64,000 nucleotides of DNA, taken from the NCBI RefSeq assembly GCF_000981385.1, contig NZ_LATZ01000013.1:24001-88000 (forward strand), in the 5' to 3' direction. The position numbers and the translations under genes were made by a program. The stretch comes from Bacillus sp. SA1-12 (GTDB lineage: Bacteria; Bacillota; Bacilli; Bacillales; Bacillaceae). Positions 35,325 to 43,615 of this stretch are shown in pieces (within the stretch, counting starts at the first letter, position 1; each line of letters opens with the position of its first letter). The notes beneath the pieces were generated by a model that saw nothing but the letters and a program-made list of their open reading frames with translations, was not told the DNA's origin and did not search any database.

Positions 35325-36650
35325 ATGTCAAAAATTACGTTTATCGGAGCAGGAAGCACTGTTTTTGCCAAAAATGTTCTAGGTGATTGTATGTTTGTTC
35401 CAGCTTTAGCCGGATTCGAATTCGCATTATTTGATATAGATGAGCAACGCTTAAAGGATTCCGAAAGCATGCTAAACAACTTAAAGCAAAGCTTACAGGC
35501 AAATGTAGTTGTTAAAGCTTATACAGATCGTAAGGAAGCCTTAAGAGGAGCAAAATTCGTGATTAATGCCATTCAAGTCGGAGGCTATAAACCAAGTACA
35601 GTCATCGATTTTGAAATCCCTAAAAAATATGGGCTTCGCCAAACAATTGCCGATACAATTGGAATCGGCGGCATTTTCCGTTCACTTCGCACCATTCCGG
35701 TTATGTGGGATTTTGCCAAAGATATCGAAGAGGTTTGTCCTGACGCCTTATTATTAAACTATACAAATCCTATGGCAACATTAACAGGGGCAATGCTGCG
35801 CTATACAAATGTCAAAACAGTTGGATTATGCCACAGTGTACAAGTTTGCAGCGAGCACCTTCTCAAGTCTTTAGGCATGGATCATGAAGGAATTGAAGAA
35901 AAAATCGCTGGTATTAATCATATGGCATGGCTTCTTGAAATTAAGCGTGACGGCAAAGATTTATATCCGGAAATTAAACGTCGTGCAAGAGAAAAACAAT
36001 TATCAAAGCATGATGATATGGTCCGCTTTGAATTAATGGATAAATTCGGTTATTACGTAACTGAGTCATCTGAGCATAATGCAGAATATCATCCATACTT
36101 CATTAAACGCCATTATCCGGAGCTCATTGAGAAATACAATATTCCTCTTGATGAGTACCCGCGCCGTTGTGTTGATCAAATTGATCGCTGGGAAAAAATG
36201 CGTGACGAGATTGTTAACAATGCGCAGCTTACCCATCAACGTTCTCATGAATATGGATCACGTATCATTGAAGCAATTGAGACAAACGTTCCATTTAAAT
36301 TCGGCGGCAATATTCTTAACACAGGAAGATTAATTAGCAATTTACCAGAAAAAGCAGTTGTTGAAGTTTCCTGCGTTGCTGATCGCAGCGGCATCACCCC
36401 TTGCTATGTAGGAGATCTGCCGGAGCAATTAGCTGCCCTTAACCGAACAAATATTAATACACAGCTTCTAACAATTGAAGCAGCGGTAACGAAAAAGAGA
36501 GAACACATCTATCAGGCAGCCATGCTTGATCCTCATACTGCGGCTGAATTATCGCTCGACGACATCGTTGCATTATGCGATGATTTAATTGAAGCACATG
36601 GTGACTGGATTCCAAAATTCGAAGATCGTAAAGCTATTTCGTTTTCATAA
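35325..36650 (+). CDS. melA: Alpha-galactosidase, glycoside hydrolase family 4
   Basis: A 441-residue GH4 enzyme. The NAD-binding N-terminus is ITFIGAGSTVFAKNVLGD; metal and substrate motifs are LLNYTNPMATLTGAMLRYT, VGLCHSVQ (metal-binding Cys) and AGINHMAW (His). GH4 enzymes use NAD+ and a divalent metal in a redox-elimination mechanism. Substrates are probably melibiose or raffinose-type sugars. It is cytoplasmic, has no transporter gene beside it, and is followed by a strong terminator. Start after GGGAGG. Confidence 0.93.
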   Translation: MSKITFIGAGSTVFAKNVLGDCMFVPALAGFEFALFDIDEQRLKDSESMLNNLKQSLQANVVVKAYTDRKEALRGAKFVINAIQVGGYKPSTVIDFEIPKKYGLRQTIADTIGIGGIFRSLRTIPVMWDFAKDIEEVCPDALLLNYTNPMATLTGAMLRYTNVKTVGLCHSVQVCSEHLLKSLGMDHEGIEEKIAGINHMAWLLEIKRDGKDLYPEIKRRAREKQLSKHDDMVRFELMDKFGYYVTESSEHNAEYHPYFIKRHYPELIEKYNIPLDEYPRRCVDQIDRWEKMRDEIVNNAQLTHQRSHEYGSRIIEAIETNVPFKFGGNILNTGRLISNLPEKAVVEVSCVADRSGITPCYVGDLPEQLAALNRTNINTQLLTIEAAVTKKREHIYQAAMLDPHTAAELSLDDIVALCDDLIEAHGDWIPKFEDRKAISFS

Positions 36651-36654
36651 AAAT

Positions 36655-36688
36655 AACAACCACCCGTTTTTCACGGGTGGTTGTTTCT
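36655..36688 (+). terminator. Rho-independent terminator of melA
   Basis: AACAACCACCCGT and ACGGGTGGTTGTT form a 13-bp stem around TTTTC, followed by TTCTGG; the A/T-rich ends can pair further. Confidence 0.8.
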
Positions 36689-36798
36689 GGTGCCAAATGC
36701 TTTTTACAGATCATCACCTTGCTTTAAAAGTCTTTTGGAACAAACTAGGGTTTTCTCTTTCATAGCAGGCATTGATTATTGAAATGATATGGGTCACA

Positions 36799-37560
36799 TT
36801 ATTTTGTATTTGAGTCAATCTTTTCAACAGCTGTAAGAATTTCATTACGTGCACGATTTCTATGGGACTCCATTAAAATACCAGCAGCATTGCTGTCTTT
36901 TGCCTTCATACATGAGATAATTGCTTTATGCTCCACTATAGAACGCAAAGGAATAGGCCTATGATTAATTGTAAATAATCTTGCTCTATATAATTGGTCC
37001 GAATGGCTATCAATTACCGTCCTAAGACGTTTATTATCCGCATAGTCAATAATCAAGTGATGAAATTGATCATCTAATGCAGCCCATTTTTTTAAATCCT
37101 TTTGTTCAAGCGCTTCTTCCTGCTGCACAATTAATGATTCCAGCTTGTCCAGTTCTACTTCTCCAACCTTTGCGGTAGCGAGACTTACTGCAAGTCCATC
37201 GAGCGTTTCCACTATTTCATAAATTTCTTTAAGGTCTTCCCTCTCAATTGGTTCAACAATGAATCCGCGTCTCGGAATAAGACGAACCATGCCTTCAGTT
37301 TCCAATCGCACAAGAGCTTCCCTAACAGGAGTTCGACTCATTTGCAGCACTTCAGCCATCTCTCGCTCTAGTATCGTCTTACCAGGAGGAAGGATTAAAT
37401 CACGGATAGCCAGCCGAACAATATGATATGCCCGTTGCGGCAACCGGTAATCATCAAATTCTTTTAGACTTTCAATAAAGAGCAAAAAATCTTCCCCCAT
37501 GCTTGTTGCATATTGAGAAGGATGTTTTTCATTATCTTTATCAGTCAACTTTTTCACCAT
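36799..37560 (-). CDS. GntR-family (FadR/FCD) transcriptional regulator
   Basis: About 253 residues. An N-terminal winged helix-turn-helix (about residues 40-105) contains RAYHIVRLAIRDLILPPGKT, EREMAEVLQMSRTPVREALV and LETEGMVRLIPRRGFIV. The FCD ligand domain (about 115-240) follows, with the metal-site pattern of the family (D in LDDQFHHLI, H in SIVEHKAI and H in ESHRNRAR). It lies next to the tartrate/D-malate dehydrogenase gene and probably controls it through the GTATAC-centred palindromes at 38998-39015 and 39154-39165. Start uncertain among several in-frame codons. Confidence 0.85.
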   Translation of the reverse strand: MVKKLTDKDNEKHPSQYATSMGEDFLLFIESLKEFDDYRLPQRAYHIVRLAIRDLILPPGKTILEREMAEVLQMSRTPVREALVRLETEGMVRLIPRRGFIVEPIEREDLKEIYEIVETLDGLAVSLATAKVGEVELDKLESLIVQQEEALEQKDLKKWAALDDQFHHLIIDYADNKRLRTVIDSHSDQLYRARLFTINHRPIPLRSIVEHKAIISCMKAKDSNAAGILMESHRNRARNEILTAVEKIDSNTK

Positions 37561-37784
37561 CTCTATCACCAAGTCAATTTTTATTTTCCCAATCAATCTT
37601 ACGCTTAATATTTACTATTTTACATGCCTATAAAGAAAAAAGGTAGTTTGCAAATTCAATACAGATTCTTGAATGTTTATAGAACATCCATAAACGAACA
37701 GTATATCCGCTTTTCAGGCATCGCTAAAATTAGTGTCTGAATCTTATTGCGACTCATTTTATTAGATGCTCATATAAAGAGAGA

Positions 37785-37820
37785 AAGGTAGAAAGATTTC
37801 TAGGGAAATCTCTCTACCTT
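37785..37820 (-). terminator. Terminator of the dehydrogenase gene
   Basis: AAGGTAGAAAGATTTC and GAAATCTCTCTACCTT pair over 16 bases with one mismatch around a short loop. On the minus strand CTCTCTTTATATG follows, a modest T-run. Confidence 0.6.
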
Positions 37821-37827
37821 CCTCCTT

Positions 37828-38925
37828 TTATACCTCTGCTTCAACCTTCGTTAAATTCTCAATAATCACATCTGTAATTTCAATTGTATTATATGTTCCT
37901 CCCAAGTCACGAGTAAGAATGCCTTGGCGGGTCGTTTCCGCAATTGCTTTATTAATGACTTCTGCTTCTTCTTTTAACCCTAAATGATCTAACATAAGTG
38001 CAGCACTTCCAATAGCTCCAATTGGATTAGAAATTCCTTGTCCGGCAATATCAGGTGCTGAGCCGTGTACGGACTCAAACATACTTGGCGTCCGCCCTTC
38101 CGGATTTAGGTTTGCACTGGCAGCCAATCCCAAGCTGCCTGCCAAAGCGCTTCCTAAATCTGAAAGAATGTCTGCAAATAAATTTGAAGCCACCACAACT
38201 TCCAGCTCCTCAGGTTTTAATATAAACTGGGCAGCTGCTGCATCAACAAGCCATTGATCCGTCTCTACATCTGGATAATCTTTACTCACCCGAGCAAAGA
38301 CTTCATCCCAGAGCACCATCCCATATTGTTGTGCGTTACTTTTCGTAATGCTTGTTACTTTCTTTCTTTTACGTGTCCGAGCCATATCAAAGGCAAAACG
38401 GATGATCCGTTCACAACCATGTTCGGTAAATAAAGCTGATTGTACAGCTACCTCTTTTCCAGGCCCGCGTCCTGAGAAATTCCTTCCCCCGATCCCTGAA
38501 TATTCTCCCTCAGAGTTTTCACGAATCAATATCCAGTTAAGGGTATCTACATCTGGATGATTAAGTCGTCTTGGGACACCTGGCAGAAATTCAACAGGAC
38601 GAATATTAGCCCACTGATCTAAACCCTGGCAGATTTCTAAACGCAATCCCCATAAGCTTACATGGTCTGGTACTCCCGGGAATCCAACTGCACCAAAGTA
38701 AATCGCATCATAATCTCTTAGTTTTTCAACCCCGTCTTCATCCATCATTTTTCCGTTTTTTAAATAATATTCACATCCCCAAGGATAGAAATCGCTTTCA
38801 AATTCAAACTTCCCGTTTGATTTCTTGGCTAAATGATTAATGACACGAAGTCCAGCCTCTACTACCTCTGTACCGATTCCATCACCAGGTACAACAGCTA
38901 AACGGAACTTTTTAGTCTCACTCAT
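37828..38925 (-). CDS. Tartrate dehydrogenase/decarboxylase - D-malate dehydrogenase (YcsA/DmlA-like)
   Basis: A 365-residue beta-decarboxylating dehydrogenase of the isocitrate/isopropylmalate family. Motifs are LAVVPGDGIGTEVVEAGL, the active-site loop NSEGEYSGIGGR, LWDEVF, and SNLFADILSDLGSALAGSLG with the metal-binding Asp residues. GAVGFPGVPDHVSLWGLRL is typical of the tartrate/D-malate branch (B. subtilis YcsA, E. coli DmlA) rather than LeuB. It oxidises tartrate or D-malate with NAD+; from meso-tartrate such enzymes yield D-glycerate, which fits the glycerate kinase gene about 700 bases upstream. Start after GGAGGA. Confidence 0.88.
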   Translation of the reverse strand: MSETKKFRLAVVPGDGIGTEVVEAGLRVINHLAKKSNGKFEFESDFYPWGCEYYLKNGKMMDEDGVEKLRDYDAIYFGAVGFPGVPDHVSLWGLRLEICQGLDQWANIRPVEFLPGVPRRLNHPDVDTLNWILIRENSEGEYSGIGGRNFSGRGPGKEVAVQSALFTEHGCERIIRFAFDMARTRKRKKVTSITKSNAQQYGMVLWDEVFARVSKDYPDVETDQWLVDAAAAQFILKPEELEVVVASNLFADILSDLGSALAGSLGLAASANLNPEGRTPSMFESVHGSAPDIAGQGISNPIGAIGSAALMLDHLGLKEEAEVINKAIAETTRQGILTRDLGGTYNTIEITDVIIENLTKVEAEV

Positions 38926-38997
38926 AAAAATGTCCTCCTCCTTTAACTCCCCTTAAAAGTGGTTAATTTTTTAAATTTCCTTATGATTCTAATCATA

Positions 38998-39015
38998 AAT
39001 AACGTATACGTTATT
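38998..39015. promoter_or_regulatory. Perfect 18-bp palindrome, probable GntR operator 1
   Basis: AATAACGTATACGTTATT is fully symmetrical and lies 73 bases before the dehydrogenase start. A GTATAC core is characteristic of FadR-subfamily GntR operators, and a GntR gene is adjacent. Confidence 0.65.
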
Positions 39016-39153
39016 GTCAATTGATTATTTTATAATCCTCAATTATTTTAGTGAGAAGCTTTTGTCCATCATAAGTAAATCTTATTTAATTCAAATAAAA
39101 CATAAATCCCCTTAGTCAATCTTTGAATAATACCTGACCTTTATCATAATCAC

Positions 39154-39165
39154 AACGTATACATT
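39154..39165. promoter_or_regulatory. Probable GntR operator 2
   Basis: AACGTATACATT has the same GTATAC core as the perfect palindrome about 150 bases away, with one imperfect pair. Two such sites before one gene suggest cooperative binding. Confidence 0.5.
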
Positions 39166-39290
39166 GATGTGTATTTTGAGAAGATTACTCTAAAATTTTA
39201 TTATTATTATTAATCAGTCTAAGAAAAAGTGCGTTACATCTTTCTTAACAAGATTAAAACTTTATTTTCAATTTAAACTGCTAATAAAAA

Positions 39291-39327
39291 AATAAAGTCC
39301 AACTTTAAATGTCGGACTTTATTTTTG
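39291..39327. terminator. Bidirectional terminator after the yciI-like gene
   Basis: AATAAAGTCC (39291-39300) and GGACTTTATT (39314-39323) form a perfect stem flanked by A and T runs. It ends the glycerate kinase-YciI transcript. Confidence 0.8.
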
Positions 39328-39346
39328 ATGGGTTATTATTTGTTTT

Positions 39347-39607
39347 TTACCTAACCATTTCCCACTCATGAATGTTAAACCCTCGTGCTCCTTGGATGAT
39401 ATAGGGGTCTTGTTTTGTGAGTTGTTCCGCTTCTTCAAATGAATTAACTTGATAAATCACTAATCCCCCTTTTCCGTCAGCAAATCGACCATTTGCAAAT
39501 ATTTTGCCCTCTTCGCGCTTCTCGTTTAAATAGTTAAGATGATCTTCCCGGTACTTTTGGCTTTTCTCTTGATCCAACATCGGTAAAAATACAGCAAAGT
39601 ATTTCAT
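39347..39607 (-). CDS. YciI-family protein
   Basis: 86 residues with the YciI fold: N-terminal MKYFAVFLPM, then REDHLNYLNEKREEGKIFAN, whose His and Asp positions fit the family's putative His-Asp pair, then GGLVIYQVNSFEEAEQLTKQ and DPYI. The ATG at 39607 follows AAAGGATGG; upstream in-frame codons lack a ribosome site. It follows the glycerate kinase gene by 48 bases and shares its terminator, so it is probably in the same operon. YciI proteins are mostly uncharacterised; some act as small dehydrochlorinase- or muconolactone-isomerase-like enzymes. Confidence 0.8.
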   Translation of the reverse strand: MKYFAVFLPMLDQEKSQKYREDHLNYLNEKREEGKIFANGRFADGKGGLVIYQVNSFEEAEQLTKQDPYIIQGARGFNIHEWEMVR

Positions 39608-39655
39608 TGTAATAACCATCCTTTCTGCAATATTAAATGTTATCAAAATACACTT

Positions 39656-40801
39656 TTATATTTGTTTAACTGCATGAAGTAACCGAAATAATTGATTAGT
39701 CGTTACTCTTAAATTGTTGTATGTCACATTTGAATCCATCGCTTCATTCAGTGTCATAGGCTCATTCAAAATTGAAAAGTAGGAAGTAATACCAAGTTTG
39801 TTTAATTTAGATGTCTCATCAGTAATACAGCCTGCTAATGCAAGAACAGGTATTTTATATTTTTGGGCTAGTTGTGCTATCCCAAGAGGAGCCTTTCCCA
39901 TTGATGTTTGACCATCCAGTTTCCCCTCCCCTGTAATCACAAGATCGATACCTTGCATGTTCTTTTCCACTTCAATGATTTCTAACACTAGATTGATACC
40001 AGATTGAAGCTGAGCATTTAAGAAGCCTGAAAATGCAGCTCCTAATCCGCCAGCTGCACCTGCACCAGCTATATTGTGAATATCTATATTTAATTCTTTA
40101 AGGACAACTTCAGCAAAATGTTTAAGCCCTTGATCAAGCTGTTCAATCATTTCAGGTGTAGCACCCTTTTGTGGCCCAAAAACATGTGTTGCTCCATTTG
40201 GGCCGTAAAGAGGGTTATTAACGTCACAAGCGACTTTGAACGTACATTCCTTCAATTTTGGGTTTACATGATTAAGATCAATTCTCCAAATATCTTGTAA
40301 TTCCTTTGCATCCAATCCAACTTCTTCATTATTTTGGTTTAAAAAACAAAAACCTAACGCTTGAAGCATACCAATCCCTGCATCGTTTGTAGCGCTTCCA
40401 CCAAGCCCAACGACAAATTCATTGCATCCTTTTCCTATAGCATCAAGAATGAGTTCCCCAACACCGTATGTGGTTGTAACCAGTGGGTTACGCTGATCAA
40501 AGGGAACCAGGGGCAAACCACATGCAGCAGCTACTTCAATAACCGCTGTCTTCTCGTCGCCTAAAATTCCATACATCGCATCCACTTTTTTTCTTAATGG
40601 ACCCATGACTTGTTTTTTAATTATTTTACCGCCTGTTGCCTGTACCAATGTTTCAACAGTACCTTCACCGCCATCTGCTAAAGGAAGTGTGACAATCTTT
40701 GCTTCAGGATAGACATCCTTTATACCTAAAGAAATAGCTTCACTCCCTTTTAAAGAAGAAATACTTCCCTTAAACGAATCAATTGCAATTAAAACTTTCA
40801 T
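39656..40801 (-). CDS. glxK: Glycerate kinase (GlxK/GarK family)
   Basis: The 381-residue enzyme begins MKVLIAIDSFKGSISSLKGS and has PLADGGEGTVETL, GLGGSATNDAGIGMLQALGF and ITGEGKLDGQTSMGKAP, all diagnostic of glycerate kinase type I. It phosphorylates D-glycerate, in this family usually to 2-phosphoglycerate. Start after AGGAGGTG. A diacid-sensing CdaR-type regulator gene lies just upstream. D-glycerate could come from the tartrate dehydrogenase encoded downstream, or from glyoxylate or glucarate pathways elsewhere. Confidence 0.93.
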   Translation of the reverse strand: MKVLIAIDSFKGSISSLKGSEAISLGIKDVYPEAKIVTLPLADGGEGTVETLVQATGGKIIKKQVMGPLRKKVDAMYGILGDEKTAVIEVAAACGLPLVPFDQRNPLVTTTYGVGELILDAIGKGCNEFVVGLGGSATNDAGIGMLQALGFCFLNQNNEEVGLDAKELQDIWRIDLNHVNPKLKECTFKVACDVNNPLYGPNGATHVFGPQKGATPEMIEQLDQGLKHFAEVVLKELNIDIHNIAGAGAAGGLGAAFSGFLNAQLQSGINLVLEIIEVEKNMQGIDLVITGEGKLDGQTSMGKAPLGIAQLAQKYKIPVLALAGCITDETSKLNKLGITSYFSILNEPMTLNEAMDSNVTYNNLRVTTNQLFRLLHAVKQI

Positions 40802-40915
40802 CATTTGCACCTCCTGCATCTACATAGATTGTAGTAAAAGATAGCCCAGAATGTAATAGTCTTGATAACAAAAGAAATAAGATAGATTTTGGCATCCATA
40901 ACAAAAAACTTCAAA

Positions 40916-42007
40916 CTAAAAAGTTTGAAGTAAAAGAGCCATATAAAGCTTCACTGAATCATCGTAACTTCTTGGATTTGCCCCTGTTTTTTGAGCAATT
41001 CTATCAAGACGGTACTGCAAGGTGTTTTTATGAATAAATAGATCCTCAGCTGTCTTTTTGAGCGAAAGATTATGACTAAAATAGGAATGCAGCAAACTTA
41101 TCTCCTCATCTGAAAGATCACCAATCAGCTTAGTTACATAATCATTTCTTATTGGGAAATCTATGTTTTCCATAATCAGTTCTAAATCCAGCTTTGCATA
41201 TTCATACACTGTTACTTTTCTTGAAAGAGCATATTTCAAGGCAAATTTTGCATGTTTATAGGATCTTGGAAGTTCTTCTATCATGCCAATGCTTCCTATC
41301 CCTACAGAATAATTTAAATTCATCGTTTGGAAATATGAAGAAAATATTTGTTGTAAGTGATTGTACTGTGATTCATTAATAATTAGGGCATACTGGTTTG
41401 GAAATAAATAAGTAAAAAGGTTGATTCCCTGATCTAATAATATTTTATTCATTTTACCAGGAAGCGGTGTGGTATGATCGAACGCTTGAAAATGGATAAT
41501 CGCTACAAATGCTCTCTCTTCTAATTCGTATTGCAGTTGATGCATGTTTCCATTTTTAAATACATGTTCTTTTTCATTCTCAAAAATCAGCATACGTACG
41601 ATGGATGAGCGCAATTCGTCTATAGAATGATGGACGCTTTTTATCAGTTGTTCCTTTATTAATACCTCAGTGATTTTTGTGAGCAAAAAACCTAATGACC
41701 TGCATTCTTCAGGATCTCCAGAGATACCGATAACACCAAGCATTTTTTGATCAATCATTATTGGATAATTGATGCCTTTTTTAGCTCCCTTAAATACATC
41801 ATCTTCCAAAACCTCTACAACACTTTCTGTTTCTTGCACTTCAAGTGCGGCAGCATGTAAAGAGCCAATTCTCTCTGGATCCGTACTAGCTAAAACCTTT
41901 CCGTCAAGATCGATAAAATTTATATCTTTCCCAATAACTTCTTTTGCTGCATCTACGATCATTTGAGCTAAAGAAGGACTAATTTGAAATTTTTCGTTCA
42001 TCATCAT
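40916..42007 (-). CDS. Sugar-diacid recognition regulator, CdaR/SdaR type
   Basis: A 363-residue regulator. The N-terminal diacid-recognition domain (about 5-135) contains MIVDAAKEVIGKDINFIDLD, GKVLAST and GVIGISGDPEECRSLG. The C-terminal PucR-type helix-turn-helix (about 305-360) reads LSLKKTAEDLFIHKNTLQYR followed by LDRIAQKTG. E. coli CdaR activates glucarate/galactarate and glycerate kinase genes in response to glycerate-related ligands. Here it precedes the glycerate kinase gene by about 115 bases, the expected target. It should not be confused with the cyclase regulator CdaR (YbbR) at 58534-59781. Confidence 0.9.
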   Translation of the reverse strand: MMMNEKFQISPSLAQMIVDAAKEVIGKDINFIDLDGKVLASTDPERIGSLHAAALEVQETESVVEVLEDDVFKGAKKGINYPIMIDQKMLGVIGISGDPEECRSLGFLLTKITEVLIKEQLIKSVHHSIDELRSSIVRMLIFENEKEHVFKNGNMHQLQYELEERAFVAIIHFQAFDHTTPLPGKMNKILLDQGINLFTYLFPNQYALIINESQYNHLQQIFSSYFQTMNLNYSVGIGSIGMIEELPRSYKHAKFALKYALSRKVTVYEYAKLDLELIMENIDFPIRNDYVTKLIGDLSDEEISLLHSYFSHNLSLKKTAEDLFIHKNTLQYRLDRIAQKTGANPRSYDDSVKLYMALLLQTF

Positions 42008-42135
42008 CTTTTCCTTCTCTATTGTATTTTGTTATACTTATTTTACCATCAAATAAATGAGAAAGACTGAAAACATGACAATTACTTGATTCAGACTTTG
42101 AAACTGATTAAAAACCTATATGAAGTCTCCTGTTA

Positions 42136-42276
42136 TTATTCATAATCATTAAAATAAACAATCTCAGATAGAATTTTACCCCCCTTTATCCTGCTAAAAA
42201 CCTCCCTAGCTTCTCTTTCCGTGTTAAACTCATACATTTTCATCTTTTTATTGAAAAAGGTTGTAATAACCCACAT
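42136..42276 (-). CDS. Small conserved-looking protein, 46 residues
   Basis: The frame starts at an ATG behind GGAGGGGG and reads MWVITTFFNKKMKMYEFNTE, REAREVFSRIKGGKILSEIV, YFNDYE. The composition is balanced, with an alternating strand-helix-strand pattern. Similar short proteins with a late KILTEVVYFND-like ending occur in Bacillus genomes, as far as I recall; the function is unknown. The strong ribosome site and the lack of any other gene between 42007 and 42342 support it. Confidence 0.6.
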   Translation of the reverse strand: MWVITTFFNKKMKMYEFNTEREAREVFSRIKGGKILSEIVYFNDYE

Positions 42277-42341
42277 GAACACTTCCCCCTCCTGACCTCA
42301 TTTACTTTTTATTCTATCAGTCTACCTTAGGAGAATATGAC

Positions 42342-43469
42342 TTAAGCTAGCTTTGACGTAAGATCGTAATTTTTCTTTGTATAGACATAGCCTTCTAAAA
42401 TCATACGCGCTGTACGCACGACCTTAATTGCGCTAATCGTTCCGGCTATTAATTCAACCTTAGTTTCCATTATTCCAGCAGGATGTGCTAGACGGACAAC
42501 TTCTTTCTTTACACTTATGATCTCAGATAGGATTGTGTCATTTAAAAAGGCTCCTGCTGTTGTACAAATAGCGCCAGTTATCGCTAGTGCCTGATGCGGT
42601 TTTTGCATGGATATCATTCTTATCGTACAGTCCATATCTGCAGCCTTTCTTTCAGATCCTGTCACATCGATATAATCTTGAGGTGAAGCAATAATTGTCA
42701 TTTTTGGTACTGCTGGTGATTTTTGTGTTGCTTCCTCCTTCACAGCAAATTGACACATCTCGGCTGCCACTGACCTGATTTCCTCTAGTTCATTTAGTTT
42801 TTCTGCAGTTAATTCATGAGGCAGCTCAGTACCTGCTAAACCAACATCATGAGCATGAACAAAAACGAGCGGGTTAGCAACGTCAACAATAGAAACATTG
42901 ATAGGTCCTTTTCGAGATTGAATGACATCAATCGGATTACCAGTAGGAAAAAGTTTCCCGGTTACTGCACCTTCGGCTCTCGTAAAAGAAAGATAAATAG
43001 GGGAACCCGTACCTGGTACACCAGGGATTGAACACATACCTTCCGTTTTGACACGGCCATTTTCCACCTCTACCTCAGCGACAATTACCTTTTGAGTATT
43101 TGTATTATATATTCTCACTCTTGTAATAGGTTCTATTGCTGGTACCAGACCCTGCTGAATAGCATAAGGACCGACTGCAGACGAAATATTTCCACAGTTT
43201 CCTTTAAAATCTACTAATTGATTTTCGATACTTACTTGGGCAAATGTATACTCGATATCGATTTCCTCTAGATCAGATTTTTTAATAATAGCTGCTTTAC
43301 TTGTTAATGAATTGGCCCCGCCAAGTCCGTCAATTTGGCTTCGATCGGGACTTCCCATAATATCCAGCAAAAATTCTTCCCAAAGCATACGGTTTGATGG
43401 CATATCATTAAAATTTAAAAATACAGCTTTGCTCGTTCCACCACGCATAACAACAACAGGCACTCTCAT
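42342..43469 (-). CDS. prpF: PrpF-family isomerase (aconitate/methylaconitate type)
   Basis: A 375-residue member of the PrpF/AcnD-accessory family, with the diaminopimelate-epimerase-like fold. Diagnostic are VVVMRGGTSKAVFLNFNDMP, DGLGGANSLTSKAAII, FKGNCGNISSAVGPYAI (catalytic Cys position) and LAITGAICTTAGAF. Characterised members isomerise double bonds in 2-methylaconitate, 4-oxalomesaconate or 3-methylitaconate. It is divergent from a LysR regulator and lies close to CitMHS and tricarballylate dehydrogenase genes, so aconitate or a related tricarboxylate is a plausible substrate. Start after a GGTGG-type site. Confidence 0.85.
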   Translation of the reverse strand: MRVPVVVMRGGTSKAVFLNFNDMPSNRMLWEEFLLDIMGSPDRSQIDGLGGANSLTSKAAIIKKSDLEEIDIEYTFAQVSIENQLVDFKGNCGNISSAVGPYAIQQGLVPAIEPITRVRIYNTNTQKVIVAEVEVENGRVKTEGMCSIPGVPGTGSPIYLSFTRAEGAVTGKLFPTGNPIDVIQSRKGPINVSIVDVANPLVFVHAHDVGLAGTELPHELTAEKLNELEEIRSVAAEMCQFAVKEEATQKSPAVPKMTIIASPQDYIDVTGSERKAADMDCTIRMISMQKPHQALAITGAICTTAGAFLNDTILSEIISVKKEVVRLAHPAGIMETKVELIAGTISAIKVVRTARMILEGYVYTKKNYDLTSKLA

Positions 43470-43527
43470 CCTCTTACCACCTTTTCTGATTCACTTTTTA
43501 AAAGTACCGGTGCTTTTAAAATTATAG

Positions 43528-43546
43528 TATGATATGAACCATCATA
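43528..43546. promoter_or_regulatory. Candidate LysR box between prpF and lysR
   Basis: TATGAT-N7-ATCATA is a perfect inverted repeat in the divergent intergenic region, as expected for LysR-type T-N11-A sites. Confidence 0.5.
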
Positions 43547-43615
43547 AGTAAAATAGATATTTTGTTATAAAAACACAAAAAAATATTTATAATCAGAAGA
43601 TTGGAGCTGAACGTG

